This document shows, in pieces, positions 30,870 to 42,026 of a stretch of DNA of 64,000 nucleotides. Every line of letters begins with the position of its first letter. Position 1 is the stretch's first letter. The notes below the pieces were generated by a model, which was not told where the DNA came from, ran no database searches, and was given only the letters and a program-made list of their open reading frames with translations. The position numbers and the translations under genes are program-made. The stretch comes from Pycnopodia helianthoides (lineage: Eukaryota; Echinodermata; Asteroidea; Forcipulatida; Asteriidae). The stretch is taken from the NCBI GenBank assembly GCA_032158295.1, contig CM063253.1:2201001-2265000 (forward strand), written 5' to 3'.

Positions 30870-31769
30870 TCATGGAAGGGGCTAGAAATCCCTGTACTAA
30901 TTCCCCTCCTCTTTGTTCATTTTTTTCCCGTCTTCCCCCGGTGTAAGTTTACGTTATCTTTTTCTGTTTTCTCTGACAATAAAAAACCTAGCATGTACGA
31001 TTCTCTATACGTCACAGAGGCTTCCAGCGTGCCCAGTGTGTTTTCTGGCATTTTTGTCCGAAAAAAATTAATGAAAGAAAAATAGAATTCACAAAATAAA
31101 ATAAATAAACTCCGCCTCCGTAAGGGATTGATCGACCGGAGAATTTGGGTGTACACAAGTTAAAAATTTGTGATATATATATATATTTTAAAAAACCTCT
31201 TTCCTGACCATTTAAATTTTCAACAGTGTCTTATCATATAAATTGACCCTAAATTACTTTTTGATCGATGTTATTTTTGCATTTTTTTATGCAGCATAAT
31301 TTAGAGACTAGCTCGGATGAAAACGGCAACAAGTGATCTTTGCTGAAATTCAGTTAAAAAATGTTTTCAATCAGTAAGGAAATTGAGTTCACATGAGATT
31401 GAACTTTGAATACCGGTACCCTTCTTCCGTGTTTTTTTTCTGAAAGATTCTTGAAAAGCCCAGTTACATCATCATTCATGGTCCGTCACTTGAGGGAGCT
31501 CTGTTTTGTGCAGCCGCTTTGTTGCAACATGGAGGTACAACAAAGCAACATCCTACAAATTACGTCAAACTATTGTTATCTTGACGCACGCTGTCAACAT
31601 CAGAAGTGTAGCTAATTTTTCAAAATCTTGAGGTTGGGGCTTAATTTTTTTTTATCGATTAATCACAAGAAAAGTGTAAAAAAAAAATCAAAATTACAAT
31701 AAATGATAAACAAACAGATTATCAACAAGCTTAAATAGCATTCCCGTTAAACAAAAATTCTCGCTTCAA
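30870..31769. other. Unassigned AT-rich sequence
   Basis: Includes a short TA microsatellite (about 31173-31187). No gene or element boundary was recognised. Confidence 0.4.
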
Positions 31770-32030
31770 GTAGCTTGTGTAATAACGCTAATTGTGGTGG
31801 AAGTTTCGGCTTCGATCAAACGTCTGCAAGATGTGGCAGAGTTCATCAAAACCTTGCAGACATCCTCCACGGAAACACTGTCTACATCTTGGCACTGTTT
31901 GATCACTCCACGGAGGGCTCCGTGGCCTTGCTCTTCCCAATCCTCAGGAGGGTTACAACACCACAGAGAGGACACTGTCTTCCGGAAACAACAAAGTACT
32001 CCGCAATTTCCATAAAGCAACTAAGCTGAA
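31770..32030 (-). pseudogene. Exon-like segment, possibly frameshifted coding remnant (hypothetical)
   Basis: GC-richer than its surroundings and open in long stretches. On the minus strand, after TTTTCTTCAG (acceptor-like), one frame reads MEIAEYFVVSGRQCPLCGVV then TLLRIGKSKATEPSVE and stops. A second frame continues as LRGVIKQCQDVDSVSVEDVC then KVLMNSATSCRRLIEAET to a stop near 31770. A frameshift in the middle would join them. The CPLC pair suggests a zinc-binding motif but no partner pair is visible. The family is unknown, and the + strand frames here are considered shadows. Confidence 0.25.
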
Positions 32031-32135
32031 GAAAACAGCTTATCGAAAAAAACTAAAAAAAACTGCTAAGCTTGAAAAACGGAAGAGATTGAATAATAAG
32101 AATGGACATCTCATGACATTTTCCTTTCTTTTCTG

Positions 32136-32531
32136 TTAAAGGAACATTACAGAATTGGTAAGAAAAAAACTTGTAAAATATACTTTTGATCACAGATTTA
32201 CACAAAACTTACACGGTCTAATGATGATGATAGTAGAAAACATCCCTTGAAATATTTCTGTCTAAAATGTTATATTTTTAATGAGAAATGAATAAACTAA
32301 TTTTCTGATTGGAGTTTATCGCTCAGTGAGCGTTTTATTCATTTTGTTGAATCTATATGATTTCATGCAAATGTGTAATCGGTTTTTCACTATTTTCTCG
32401 TGACCCAGATGGCCGATCGATCTCAAACTTCTACAGGTTTGTCAGTGTATGTACATGGTGGATTACATAAAGTGCTTACACTGCCAGCAACTGTTTTGTT
32501 AGCAAAAACCAGTTCTGTAATGTTCCTTTAA
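32136..32531 (+). mobile_element. TTAA element, family A, copy 3
   Basis: Ends TTAAAGGAACATTACAGAAT and GTTCTGTAATGTTCCTTTAA. The centre is CGCTCAGTGAGCG. Core: AAACTTCTACAGGTTTGTCA. Nearly identical to copies 2, 4 and 5, so family A is young. Confidence 0.92.
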
Positions 32532-32578
32532 ACACTAAATAATTCTGGCAGAGAGATTCAGGAAACATCCATAGACGG

Positions 32579-32740
32579 ACAGAGAGAGAGAGAGAGAAAG
32601 AGAAGACATGCTTATTTAGTTCACAGCATCTCATCATCAGCGCCTCGGTGAACATCAAGGTCAAGGAACAGACAAGACTTCAAGGCCCAAGAGAGCAAGG
32701 ACGCTTTGCTGTGTGTGCGCGCTTGTGTGTGTGTGTGTGA
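32579..32740. repeat. Dinucleotide repeats AG and TG
   Basis: (GA)n at 32581-32600 and (GT)n at 32723-32739. Confidence 0.85.
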
Positions 32741-32959
32741 AGCATTCATAGTGCAATTGCTACCGATTCTAAATGCGATATCGTCCCATGTTGAGTCTTC
32801 TCGGACTGGTAAAATAAAATGATATGCCGAAATGGACTTGCAATTAACCATTCATTATTCATTACAGTAACCACAAAGATCCATCAGTAGGCATGCATGT
32901 ACCTCATTTAAAAAAACATCCTCTTGAACAGTTTTTTACCAGTGCTATTCTAACTCAAT

Positions 32960-33125
32960 AAGAGAATAAAAGAGTAGGCGACAAGGTCTTAAATGGCCAT
33001 TTAAAAACCGGCAGGGTAATGGCCATGCAATAAATGACCGAGCCAAAGGTCAGGTCTTTTATCGCAATCCTGCAAGGTTTTTAAACGGCTGTTTGAGGAT
33101 GAATCTCCACTCTTTTATTCCCATT
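32960..33125. mobile_element. Foldback MITE with GAATAAAAGAGT ends
   Basis: Left AGAGAATAAAAGAGTAGGCG then TTTAAAAACCGGCAGGGTAA pairs with right TCCTGCAAGGTTTTTAAACG then CTCCACTCTTTTATTC. The arms are about 60 bp and imperfect. No target duplication is certain. Confidence 0.7.
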
Positions 33126-33389
33126 CAAAAATACCTTTTCTGTTGAAAACATCCAAAAAACCTTAAAAAGTTGAAACCAAATCTAGCCTCATCTCACCTC
33201 GTCTCTGCATTGAACTTCCAGCCATGTTAAACGCTAAGTAGCTCCTTAAGATTCAAACTATTGCACCCAAGTTTCGAACTTACACGAGCCAAAGATGCGA
33301 CCTTCCATCTTAAATTGGGCCGTGAAATTTGCACACTCTGCGCAATCATCTGATAGATGATGGTCTCCTTATTTTATCAATACCTCCAA

Positions 33390-33723
33390 GGCTGTATTGC
33401 AAACTTGGATGTGATCCCTGGCTATACAGCAGTTACAGGTTGAACGGCTTCTGACTGGCACCCCCCGAACAAAGATATTTAAAAATTAAAGACCGCAAAC
33501 ATTAGGGCTAAGTAGCTCAGTTGGTAGAGCGCCGGCACGTTAATCCGGAGGTCGCAGGTTCAAGTCCAGCGCGAGTCAATTTTTCTTTGTTCAACCCAAA
33601 ATTATAAACAAAATTCACCCAGTCAGTTTCCCTTGTGATTTATTGCTTGATATTAAAAGAAATAAATGAGCGCTTTGAGATGCCTTTGTGTGTGAGCAAG
33701 TGCTGTATAAGAACTGGATATTA
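33390..33723 (+). mobile_element. Asn-like tRNA-derived SINE, longest copy
   Basis: Conserved sequence precedes the tRNA-like part: GATCCCTGGCTATACAGCAG and CTGACTGGCACCCCCCGAAC, also present inverted at 55440-55515. The tRNA-like part (about 33506-33580) has A box TAGCTCAGTTGGTAGAGCG, anticodon loop ACGTTAA (GTT, Asn) and B box GGTCGCAGGTTCAAGTCC. The tail ACCCAGTCAGTTTCCCTTGT and GAGCGCTTTGAGATGCC follow. A family A element is inserted into its last TTAA. Confidence 0.8.
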
Positions 33724-34116
33724 TTAAAGGAACATTACAAATTGGTAAGAAAAAAATTGTAAAATATACTTTTTGATCACAGATTTACATAAAACTTACA
33801 CGGTCTAATGATGATGATAGTAGAAAACATCCCTTGAAATATTTCTGTCTAAAATGCAATATTTGATGAAAATGAATAAACTAATTTTCCGAATTGGAGT
33901 TTATTGCTGAGTGAGCGTTTTATTCATTTGTTGAACCCTCTATGATTTCATGCAAATGTGTAATCTGTTTTTCACTAGTTTCTCGTGACCCAGATGGCCG
34001 ATCGATCTCAAACTTCTACAGATTTGTCAGTTTATGTATATGGTGGATTACATAAAGTGCTTACACTGCCAGCAACTGTTTTGTTAGCAAAAACCAATTC
34101 TGTAATGTTCCTTTAA
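33724..34116 (+). mobile_element. TTAA element, family A, copy 4
   Basis: Ends TTAAAGGAACATTACAAATT and ATTCTGTAATGTTCCTTTAA. Core: AAACTTCTACAGATTTGTCA. The central dyad is CTGAGTGAGCG (one change). It is inserted at the ATTATTAA tail of the preceding SINE. Confidence 0.9.
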
Positions 34117-34464
34117 CAGAACCAAACCTTCAGTTGCCTCTTTATATTTCACTGATTACTCCCGACATTTTCATTTGTTTTGTCAAGCTCCACTATGCCT
34201 ATGCCATTTTCATATCTATGGTCAACATCAAACGATGATTCAAGACCATAACAGCAATCTCTTGACAATGTGGTTTTTATCCACAAGGGATTAGTATGAG
34301 TCAACAATACTTGAGAGGATTAATGAGCTAAAGCCTGGGATCTATTGCAATTGATACAGGGATTACCTCATGCACAGATGTCCGATACATCTTCAACTGA
34401 CAGAGGTTGCTTGGAACAAAAAACTACAGTTCAGAAAATTCCCCTACAAAAACTTTTTAAATTT

Positions 34465-34935
34465 TTTATGGCGTGTCGTGGCTGAGCAGTTAAGAGCACC
34501 GGACTCAAGCTCTGATGTTTCTAATCAGCAGGGATGTGGGTTCGAGTCCCGGACGTGGTACTTGTGTCATTGGGCAAGATATTTTACCATAGTTGCTTTT
34601 TCCTTCGGATGGGACAGGATTGGTAGTACATGTAAAAGAACCCAGAGCACTTATTGTGGAAGAGTAAGGGCTTAACCCCGGTGTATCTGGTTCACATAGC
34701 AAGCACCATTGTTTACAGGTTTCCTCAGGCTTACGAGCTAAAGTGATTAAGTTCACTTGAGGCATCCTTGGTTTCATTACCAGAAATATATAATATTGAT
34801 AATAGTAGTTTACTATTATGTCACATTTAATTACTGTTTGTAATTATCAGAATACCATTATGTACAGATGTGTTGTATAACATAACTGCAACTGATGGAG
34901 CAGATGGGCACACAAAATTTGTCAAGCTCAGAAAA
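34465..34935 (+). mobile_element. Leu-like tRNA-derived SINE, complete copy
   Basis: The tRNA-like head (about 34471-34558) reads GTCGTGGCTGAGCAGTTAAG, then CACCGGACTCAAGCTCTGAT with an anticodon-like CAA (Leu), a long variable arm (TTTCTAATCAGCAGG) and B box GGGTTCGAGTCCCGG. A long variable arm fits Leu or Ser tRNAs. The body includes ATGGGACAGGATTGGTAGTA and the tail ATTACCAGAAATATATAATA. A shared extension runs on to GATGGAGCAGATGGGCACAC near 34910, also in the copy at 15386. Confidence 0.88.
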
Positions 34936-34972
34936 TTGTTGGTAAGCAAAAATAAGCTACTAACTTCTTGCT

Positions 34973-35170
34973 GGACCCAATTTGATAGAACTGCTTTTAA
35001 AAGCACAAAATATTGTTCAACAGTATTCTGCTAAGCAAAAATGAGCAGGATACCAATCACCTATGTATGTGAATATTGTATTTTTGGCTGGTAACCTTTT
35101 TCTGGTAAGCATAATTTTGATGAGCTTAGCTTCGTTTTTTTTTGCTTAAGTAGATCCATAAAATTGGGCC
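34973..35170. mobile_element. Family H foldback MITE
   Basis: Starts GGACCCAATTTGATAGAACT and ends AGATCCATAAAATTGGGCC. Internal GCTTAGCTTCG and CTGCTAAGCAAAAATGAGC are in the expected places. About 198 bp. Confidence 0.75.
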
Positions 35171-36024
35171 ATGGTCATGATAACGATGCTGATGATAGTA
35201 CCTGACCATTAGGTCTTTTATAACTGACAGCGTTTATACCTTTAAGTCTTAAAGTTCATGCGGAGTTCACAATGGAACTAATGAAGGCAGTGTTTTCAGT
35301 AGGGAAAACGAAGGAATAACATCATAAATAAACATTATAGGATCATGAGTATAAGTTGTCGTCCAATATTAATTTAAATGTCCCATGCCGTTTCATTTTT
35401 ATGAATGCTTTCCATTAAGACGCCAAAAAAAAATGATTGAATCTGGTCAAAATTACATACAAAATCAATTAACATCCACAAAACCATGGCCAGACTTTTA
35501 TATTGTTCCAGCGATGCGGAGAATACTGGAGAGAGAGTAAATCGTGACCGTTTTGGTCACCGTCTCCAATTTCCGCCGACAATAGAATAACAGTGACACT
35601 CTGAGGCAAAATTGCAGACAGCTATAATCTCAACAACTTCAATAAAGAAAATTGAATGCCACATGGTGTAATTCAATGCAGTGGGCAACCATCGTCACCC
35701 CCTTTCTTAAACTGAGCCTTCACCTCATCTGCAGTTAAGATATGATCCATTTTTTTCTCCCTTTTTTTTTTTTTCGTGCATTATAGCTGGCCCATGTCAG
35801 AGGGATCAGTATCTCCTTACACATACTGCCTTCAGTGTTTAGTAAGATATGGCGAGAGCCACAAAGTGTGGACGGCCACAAATTTGAGGAGTTGGGGGGG
35901 GGGGATGGGGGAGACGACCGGCTACAGTAATAGACGGGAGACTTCCCAAAAGCTGACCGTTAGTCCCCTGGCTTAACATCTTAATTACCCAGGGTACTGA
36001 ACTGTCTGGCAGTGTTATTTTTAG
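35171..36024. other. Unassigned sequence
   Basis: No gene or element is supported. GACCGTTTTGGTCACCGTC near 35548 is a minor dyad. A G run lies at 35895-35903. Confidence 0.4.
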
Positions 36025-36160
36025 GCTGTTCCTTTTTTTTTTTTTTTTTTTTTTTTTTCCCTCTCTCCCTTCCTCTCTCTCTTTTTTCTCTCTCTCTCTC
36101 TCTGTTTATCGTTGAGTGTTTTGCAATGGTTTGTGGAGGATAGAGAGAGAGAGAGAGAGC
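36025..36160. repeat. Poly-T, CT and GA low-complexity block
   Basis: About 27 T in a row (36032-36058), then CT-rich sequence with (CT)n to 36103, and (GA)n at 36141-36159. The pyrimidine and purine runs could pair as a weak hairpin. Confidence 0.9.
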
Positions 36161-36663
36161 GGCGGCGTGCGTGAGCAATAATGTGGGCCGAGGAGTATGA
36201 CTTGTGGTCGAACTAATCCAACCTGTCATCTCTGCCTGGGATGGCAAGAGACAGTCTTCCCTTTCATTTTTTCGGAGTGATTGGTATTACTTCATTGTCC
36301 CCTCCATAAATATTGGAAACCGCATGCTGTGAGTATCGGTTTTCTCATGTGGTGGGTTCTAAAACCGGGAAGATAAAAAAAATGAAGACCACAAAAAAAA
36401 TAATCAAGATATGGAGCGGTCTTGGGTTCCCTTAATTCCAAGTCATGTGACTCAACTAAGACCGAGACCTCCAAAAAGCCGACAGTCATAAGTAGCCAAT
36501 ATTGTGGGTTTTTTGTTCCAAAGTGCATTTATTGATAACCATGAGAGGAAATATGCTCCTTTAAACTTCCCAGTGGATAATGCTGGCAAATGAGTAATAC
36601 AGCAAGGAAAACCATGGCCATGTTGCTCCCTTCATTGCACGTCTTTGCTTAAGAGCAGTTATT

Positions 36664-36812
36664 TCAAACATTTGCCCACCAACCGCTTCCCAAACATTTG
36701 CCTAACGTCTTCCAGACATTCGCCTACCAACTTCTTCCAAACATTTGCCAACCAACTTCTTCCAAACAATTGCCTACCAACTTCTTCCAGACATTTTTCT
36801 ATCAACTGACAG
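36664..36812. repeat. Minisatellite, 25-bp unit, six copies
   Basis: Units of the form AAACATTTGCCTACCAA then CTTCTTCC. The minus-strand open frame at 36659-36910 owes its repeated (LVG)KCLEEV-like pattern to this array and is not a gene. Confidence 0.85.
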
Positions 36813-36916
36813 CTATGAACCAAAAGTACAGATCTTCCCGTTCTTAAACACAGTGATTGGAACAGACCATCCTCAATACCATAAGGTTTCTTGAAAATTT
36901 TACTTTCCATTCCTTT

Positions 36917-37367
36917 TTAAAGGTAAGGTCCTAGATTGGTAAAAACTCCAAAAATTAATGGCCACAAAATATTACTTGGTGAGAAGCACTGCAGTTGTTG
37001 ATAGTATGAACTATTTTGAGAAAGGATTCCCTTCGAACTAATATGGTTTGAATACATTTTTCACCCCAAAACCTTTGAAATGATTCATGCATGAATCGTT
37101 TCTCAGATTTCCGAGGGTTGTTCTCCGTTAGCGAGCGCTGCAGCCAGAGATGTGGTTGGTACCCGCTGTCAGCTTGCTAAACATGGATGAATTTGACGTT
37201 CTTGTGAAAATACAGTGACAGTCTTTTCCCCTGTTTTCTCAGCAAGTAGACAAGGTATTCATTAGAAACTTTTCGCATGCGACTTTTATTGTATCTTTTT
37301 TTTTATAATTGTGCCGAAAAACCAGCATTATGTCGGCAAAAAAAACAATCCATGACCCTTCCTTTAA
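36917..37367. mobile_element. TTAA element, family G
   Basis: Ends TTAAAGGTAAGGTCCTAGAT and CATGACCCTTCCTTTAA. It has family C-like sequence on the left (TTACTTGGTGAGAAGCACTG, TTGATAGTATGAA) and a perfect central palindrome GATTCATGCATGAATC at 37082-37097. The right half is not like the others, so this may be another recombinant. Confidence 0.65.
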
Positions 37368-37562
37368 GGTGTCATTTTCAAAAGTGAACCTCAGACAATT
37401 TCATGCATCTTGAGATAGTTGATTCAAGATGCAGGTGGTATAGATCCACAATAATATATCCCATCACATCTTGATATAAAAACCACATGTTAACTCAAAC
37501 AGCAACTGTGCAGGGACAAAAAAAACCTACATTGTGCATTGTACAGATTTTTTCCTCAGTGT

Positions 37563-37945
37563 TTAAAGGTGCTGCAATACGTTTGGTAATTGGAGCCTAC
37601 TGATTGTGTTAATCCTATATAAATGTAGGTACGTACAATAAAACTAACCTGTGAAAATTTTACTTTAAAAGGTGGTCAGGTTTCTTTTAGATATCACCGA
37701 TAAAACCGGAGCGAATATTTCCATGCAGGAAGAATATTCCCACAGGAGTACACAGTCTGAGAAGCGCTTCTCAGATTCAAATATTTTGGAATAAAAAATG
37801 ATACATTTTCCATAACCGAAGTACTTCGAAGTTAAAAGTTTCTCAAAATTCATTATACTACCCAAGGCTGCTGTGCTTCTTACCAAGTAAGTTTTTATTG
37901 CCATTTATTTTCAGAGTCATCACCAAACGTGTACTGTGCCTTTAA
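37563..37945 (-). mobile_element. TTAA element, family F, copy 2
   Basis: Ends TTAAAGGTGCTGCAATACGT and ACGTGTACTGTGCCTTTAA. Core inverted: CTAACCTGTGAAAATTTTAC. The centre AGAAGCGCTTCTCAG contains the perfect palindrome GAGAAGCGCTTCTC. Confidence 0.88.
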
Positions 37946-38234
37946 GATGCGATTGTCAACCTCTTCTCAGAAACTCTCCCTTTATTGGGACTAAATCGCT
38001 GAGACTCCTGAGGAGGGAGTCAGGTGGGTGACAAAGGGAGGAGGCGTTTACTGGATCCTGTAAAAGATGCGACACGGCGTGAAAAACGTTCGGCACATTT
38101 TGCACAAGACTATGGCCTGATGAGCAACAATCTGGGTAAAGGATTGGGTTGAGAAATGAGGTGAGAAGATAAACGCTCCCTTGCATGCTTCTGGACACCC
38201 TTACATATGTAACTACTATGTTTACTATCGTCCC

Positions 38235-38400
38235 CTCAAGACTATAAGGTCGTTAGTGCCGTTTGTATAGTTTTCATAAAATTTGTTTTGCATATTTTGG
38301 AGCTCTTGGTAAATGAAGCTTATTGATCAAGAGCGGTCTCCAAAGTAACCGTTTGGTACAAAGAAACAATATTTTTTCTAAGTAAAACAATTATCTGGTC
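38235..38400 (+). repeat. Dispersed repeat R, copy 2
   Basis: GACTATAAGGTCGTTAGTGC, TTTCATAAAATTTGTTTTGC, TTATTGATCAAGAGCGGTCT and CCAAAGTAACC match copy 1 at 9754-9935 in order and spacing. Confidence 0.65.
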
Positions 38401-38925
38401 TTTACATATTGGAAAATGAGTACATAAAAAAAAAAAAAAAAATTGACCTTGGAGACTATCACTAAGTTCACTTGTACTCAAGCTTACCAATTTTTAGCAG
38501 AAAATAAAGGCTCATTATCACATTTTACCTCGTTGTTGTTACACAGAAAAAGTGCAGCACTACAGGATCTAGATTACAGCACGACTTGATCGTCATTATG
38601 AGGAGTTATAGATGTACTTCCGCACAAGACTACAGTTTAAATCACATCTTGAATGAAGGAATCACATTTCACTTCTCTAGTATCTGATGAAATAGTTCAA
38701 GCACCTCTTTGTTATTTAGTTATAGCCTGAAGTGCTAGCTTCTCGTCATTAAATCCCAAATCACATTGAACTTTTGGGAAACACTTGTCTGCTGTATGGC
38801 ACCACATCTCAAAATAGCTGCTTAGCACAAATAGAAACATCTTGCTTATCACAAACACTTTACCATCCAGAAAACAGTATAGACATCAAAATAGGTTCAC
38901 AGAATGCTTACCCCCATTACCATCC

Positions 38926-39257
38926 TTAAGTACACTTTCGGATAGAAATTACACAATTTTTTTCAGGGTCATTACCAAAGTATGACCCTACCTTCAGGGT
39001 CATTCAGGGTCATTACCAAAGTATGACCCTACCTTCAGGGTCATTACCAAAGTGTAACCCTACCTTCAGGGTCATTCAGGGTCATTACCAAAGTATGACC
39101 CTACCTTCAGGGTCATTCAGGGTCATTACCAAAGTATGACCCTACCTTCAGGGTCATTACCAAAGTATGACCCTACCTTCAGGGTCATTACCAAAGTATA
39201 ACCCTACCTTCAGGGTCATTCAGGGTCATTACCAAATTATGACCTTACCTTTAAGTA
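38926..39257. repeat. Minisatellite derived from a TTAA-element end
   Basis: About nine units of 31 bp, TTCAGGGTCATTACCAAAGT then ATGACCCTACC, some carrying an extra 10 bp (TTCAGGGTCA). The last unit continues as AAATTATGACCTTACCTTTAA, a typical right end of a TTAA element. The left boundary has CCTTAAGTACACTTTCGG, resembling the matching left end. The repeated unit is thus the subterminal sequence of the element. Confidence 0.85.
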
Positions 39258-40367
39258 GCGTACTTAAGCAATCTATTTTTGGTCTCTCATAACTCATATC
39301 AGATTTTACTTAACCGACTAGAAATACAATTGCAAAATTTGCAAATTATAGGTATTGATTATATTATTTCATATTTATTTGTACAGTTAAGAAAACACAA
39401 AGTTGATCAAAACATACTGTCACTGAAAGGAAGACTAGTTCAATGGGGACTACACATACACTAATGGGCTGCCTTTTTGCTTGGTCAATATACTCTACAG
39501 CTATGAACATTGATGGCGCCATTGCTAAATCATGAACACCATTGAAAAAAGACTTATGGGAGCCTATCTGTTAAGTATCGAGGGACATTGTCTAGCTTAC
39601 AGGTGGGCAAGATACAGTCCTCTAATGATCCCTTGGTGCTCACCAACAGTTTTGTCCAGACGTTTCTTATAAAAACGATCCTCATTATAGCTAAATATAG
39701 ATTGAGAAATACAATCTTTTGAGCTTTAAAACTAAAATACTCAAATACAACCCGATTAATTATTATGCTCTAGTGTTGCAAATTTTCTTTACAACTTTTC
39801 CCGAAACACACATCCCTATAAAAAAAAAAAAAAAATTTAAAAAAAAAAGAAAAAAAAAAGGTAAGCAATCTTAAAACATTTCCACCTTAAGATATCATCT
39901 TGACACCGTTCCAATATTATGGTCTAGGTTTTGATGTCTTGTAGACATCTGACACTGCCGTCTCCGCTCTGCAGATCCGAGCACTACAGACCAAACAAGA
40001 GTCTGATTGATTAGAGTAAGGAACAAAAAAAAAACTAATCATGCTAAAAACAAGTGTCATCACTATGTTACGTTTTTGCCTGGGCAGCGTGATTTTTTGT
40101 CTTTTCTCTATTTGCCAAAGAGATGTATCCAGCACTGACATTCTAGTGGTTGGTATAGTTCGTCCTGTCCGACTTAGCTGACAAAGTCGCATTAAGGCCT
40201 AAATGTGGACTGGCTGGCAGAGAGTAAATACACTCGGGTCACTGATAGACGGGTGCCCTACTTTCTCTCTTTACTCTGTGAGTAGTGTGACATTGTCTTT
40301 AGCGTGAGATACACAGGAGACTAGAAACTAGTGACAAGTGACGAGCAGCTCGGTTTTTCAATCTTTT

Positions 40368-40371
<4 letters not shown>
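39258..40371. other. Unassigned sequence with A-rich tract
   Basis: A block of A runs lies at 39821-39858. No gene or element boundary is supported. Confidence 0.4.

Positions 40372-40399
<28 letters not shown>
40371..40399. repeat. TA dinucleotide repeat
   Basis: About 14 uninterrupted TA units. Confidence 0.95.
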
Positions 40400-40403
<4 letters not shown>

Positions 40404-41431
40404 CAGATTTTTTTCCCCACCTTCCACCTTCCTCTGCCTCTCTCTCTGGATATGCTCTAGTGGGATCAGTCGGAGCACATTCAGCCAAAACTGAATTATT
40501 TTGTCATGAGCAATATTTACTTTGAAACCAAACTCCTCGGCCAAGAAATTACCAAGTCAGATATGAACAAATAAACCATCGGTACATAGTATTACGTATG
40601 TTTGTAACCCGGTTCGTTATTTTCTGGTCAAGCTGTAGAGCATCTATTAATGCCTACCCTTCTCTTTTTTAAAGGGGGTTCCCAACTGTTGAAGCTTTTT
40701 TTCAAGAGTACATCGAAGAGGAACGGTATTAACATATCATACATGCTTAAGTTGCCCCTAAGGTGATTATCGCAACATTCAGTCATTATTTTTTCTAAGA
40801 GATAAGAGTATTTCAAGTGGAAGCACTTGTTAGTGTGATTGGTACTTGTATCAACTTAGCATCCAGAGGGCTTTGGAAAAATTTGATAATTTGCACATTT
40901 ACCACGTCGTCTGTTTGATACATCGGACTCAGTCGAATCAATTCAATCAAATTGTCTCATATTTCCGGAAGAGTTAAAAAGATACCCATCAAAATTTGTC
41001 ATTTTCTTTTACTTGTTTTCTTAATTGTAATGTAGCATATCATACATAGAGCTTCAATTAAATCTAAAAATATTTATAATATATAACTTTTTAAATAGAA
41101 TAATTGCTACCAGAACTAAGTTCTCGTTAAGTTAACTTTTTCTAGTCGATGATTTTTCTGAGAACACAAACCCTCATTATAACATGCACGTAAGGTCTGC
41201 AGAACACACAAGGGATGCTTTACATGGCTTGTACTTCAAAGGTATTCAATGATACAAGAAGATACGTTACAAGGAGAGAGAGAGTTTGCTCAGAGATGAA
41301 ACACCATACATTAGACAACAAAAGGAACCAACCATCTTATACCTCTGAGTAAGCGAAGAGAAGGCCTGGTGCATGGGGAAGAGAGTCAAGTAATTTGCAA
41401 ACCGAATGCAAAACAATATCGTCGTGTCAGT

Positions 41432-41571
41432 GCATTCGTTGTATCTTGATTTAAAAAAACTAAAAAAACGTATCTCGCATCAAAATTCTCTGTGCAAAAA
41501 CGTTGTATCTCAGCGCGTACTTGCTGTGTGTCTTCACCCGGGCTGTTTTAAGCAAGATACAACGCTTTGAC
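41432..41571. mobile_element. Small foldback MITE with GTTGTATCTTG ends
   Basis: Left GCATTCGTTGTATCTTGATT pairs with right TAAGCAAGATACAACGCTTT; an extra inner copy AACGTTGTATCTCAGCG lies at about 41490. No target duplication was recognised. Confidence 0.6.
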
Positions 41572-41776
41572 AATTATAAACTGGCGTGCAACATAAGTGC
41601 TATTTTAGGAGATGCAAGGTTTTGGCCTGGACTCGACAATATAGTCTTCCTTCAAGAGTCACAGATTTTCTTTCTTTGAGCAGATTTTCCGTTACACCAC
41701 AGAACATTTTACAGCCACCCTATGGATTCGATCACAATCACATGTTGTACAACATACTTCAGAACAAAAATATCTG

Positions 41777-42026
41777 GGGCCCAATTTCATGGCTCTGCTT
41801 ACCGTAAGCAAGGAATCGGCGCTTACAGAACCGGGGAATTTCACGCTTACATCAAGGGTATTTCCCCAGGTTAGCAGGGAACAGGCTTGCCACACGTGCA
41901 TACTCCACATCACTAGGCATTCTTCGCTTACACAGCTAGCCCAGAAATTCGGCACTAAGCCCCGTAAGCGAAGAATGGTGATCGCAAGTGCAGAGATCAG
42001 GGTAAGCAGAGGCATGAAATTGGGCC
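41777..42026. mobile_element. Family H foldback MITE, complete copy
   Basis: Ends GGGCCCAATTTCATGGCTCT and AGAGGCATGAAATTGGGCC. GC-richer interior with several GTAAGC/GCTTAC words. The open frame on the minus strand at 41692-42117 runs through this element and is not considered a gene. Confidence 0.85.

Noticed and set aside
40371..40399. TATA-rich promoter
   Set aside because: It is a plain TA microsatellite with no nearby gene start.
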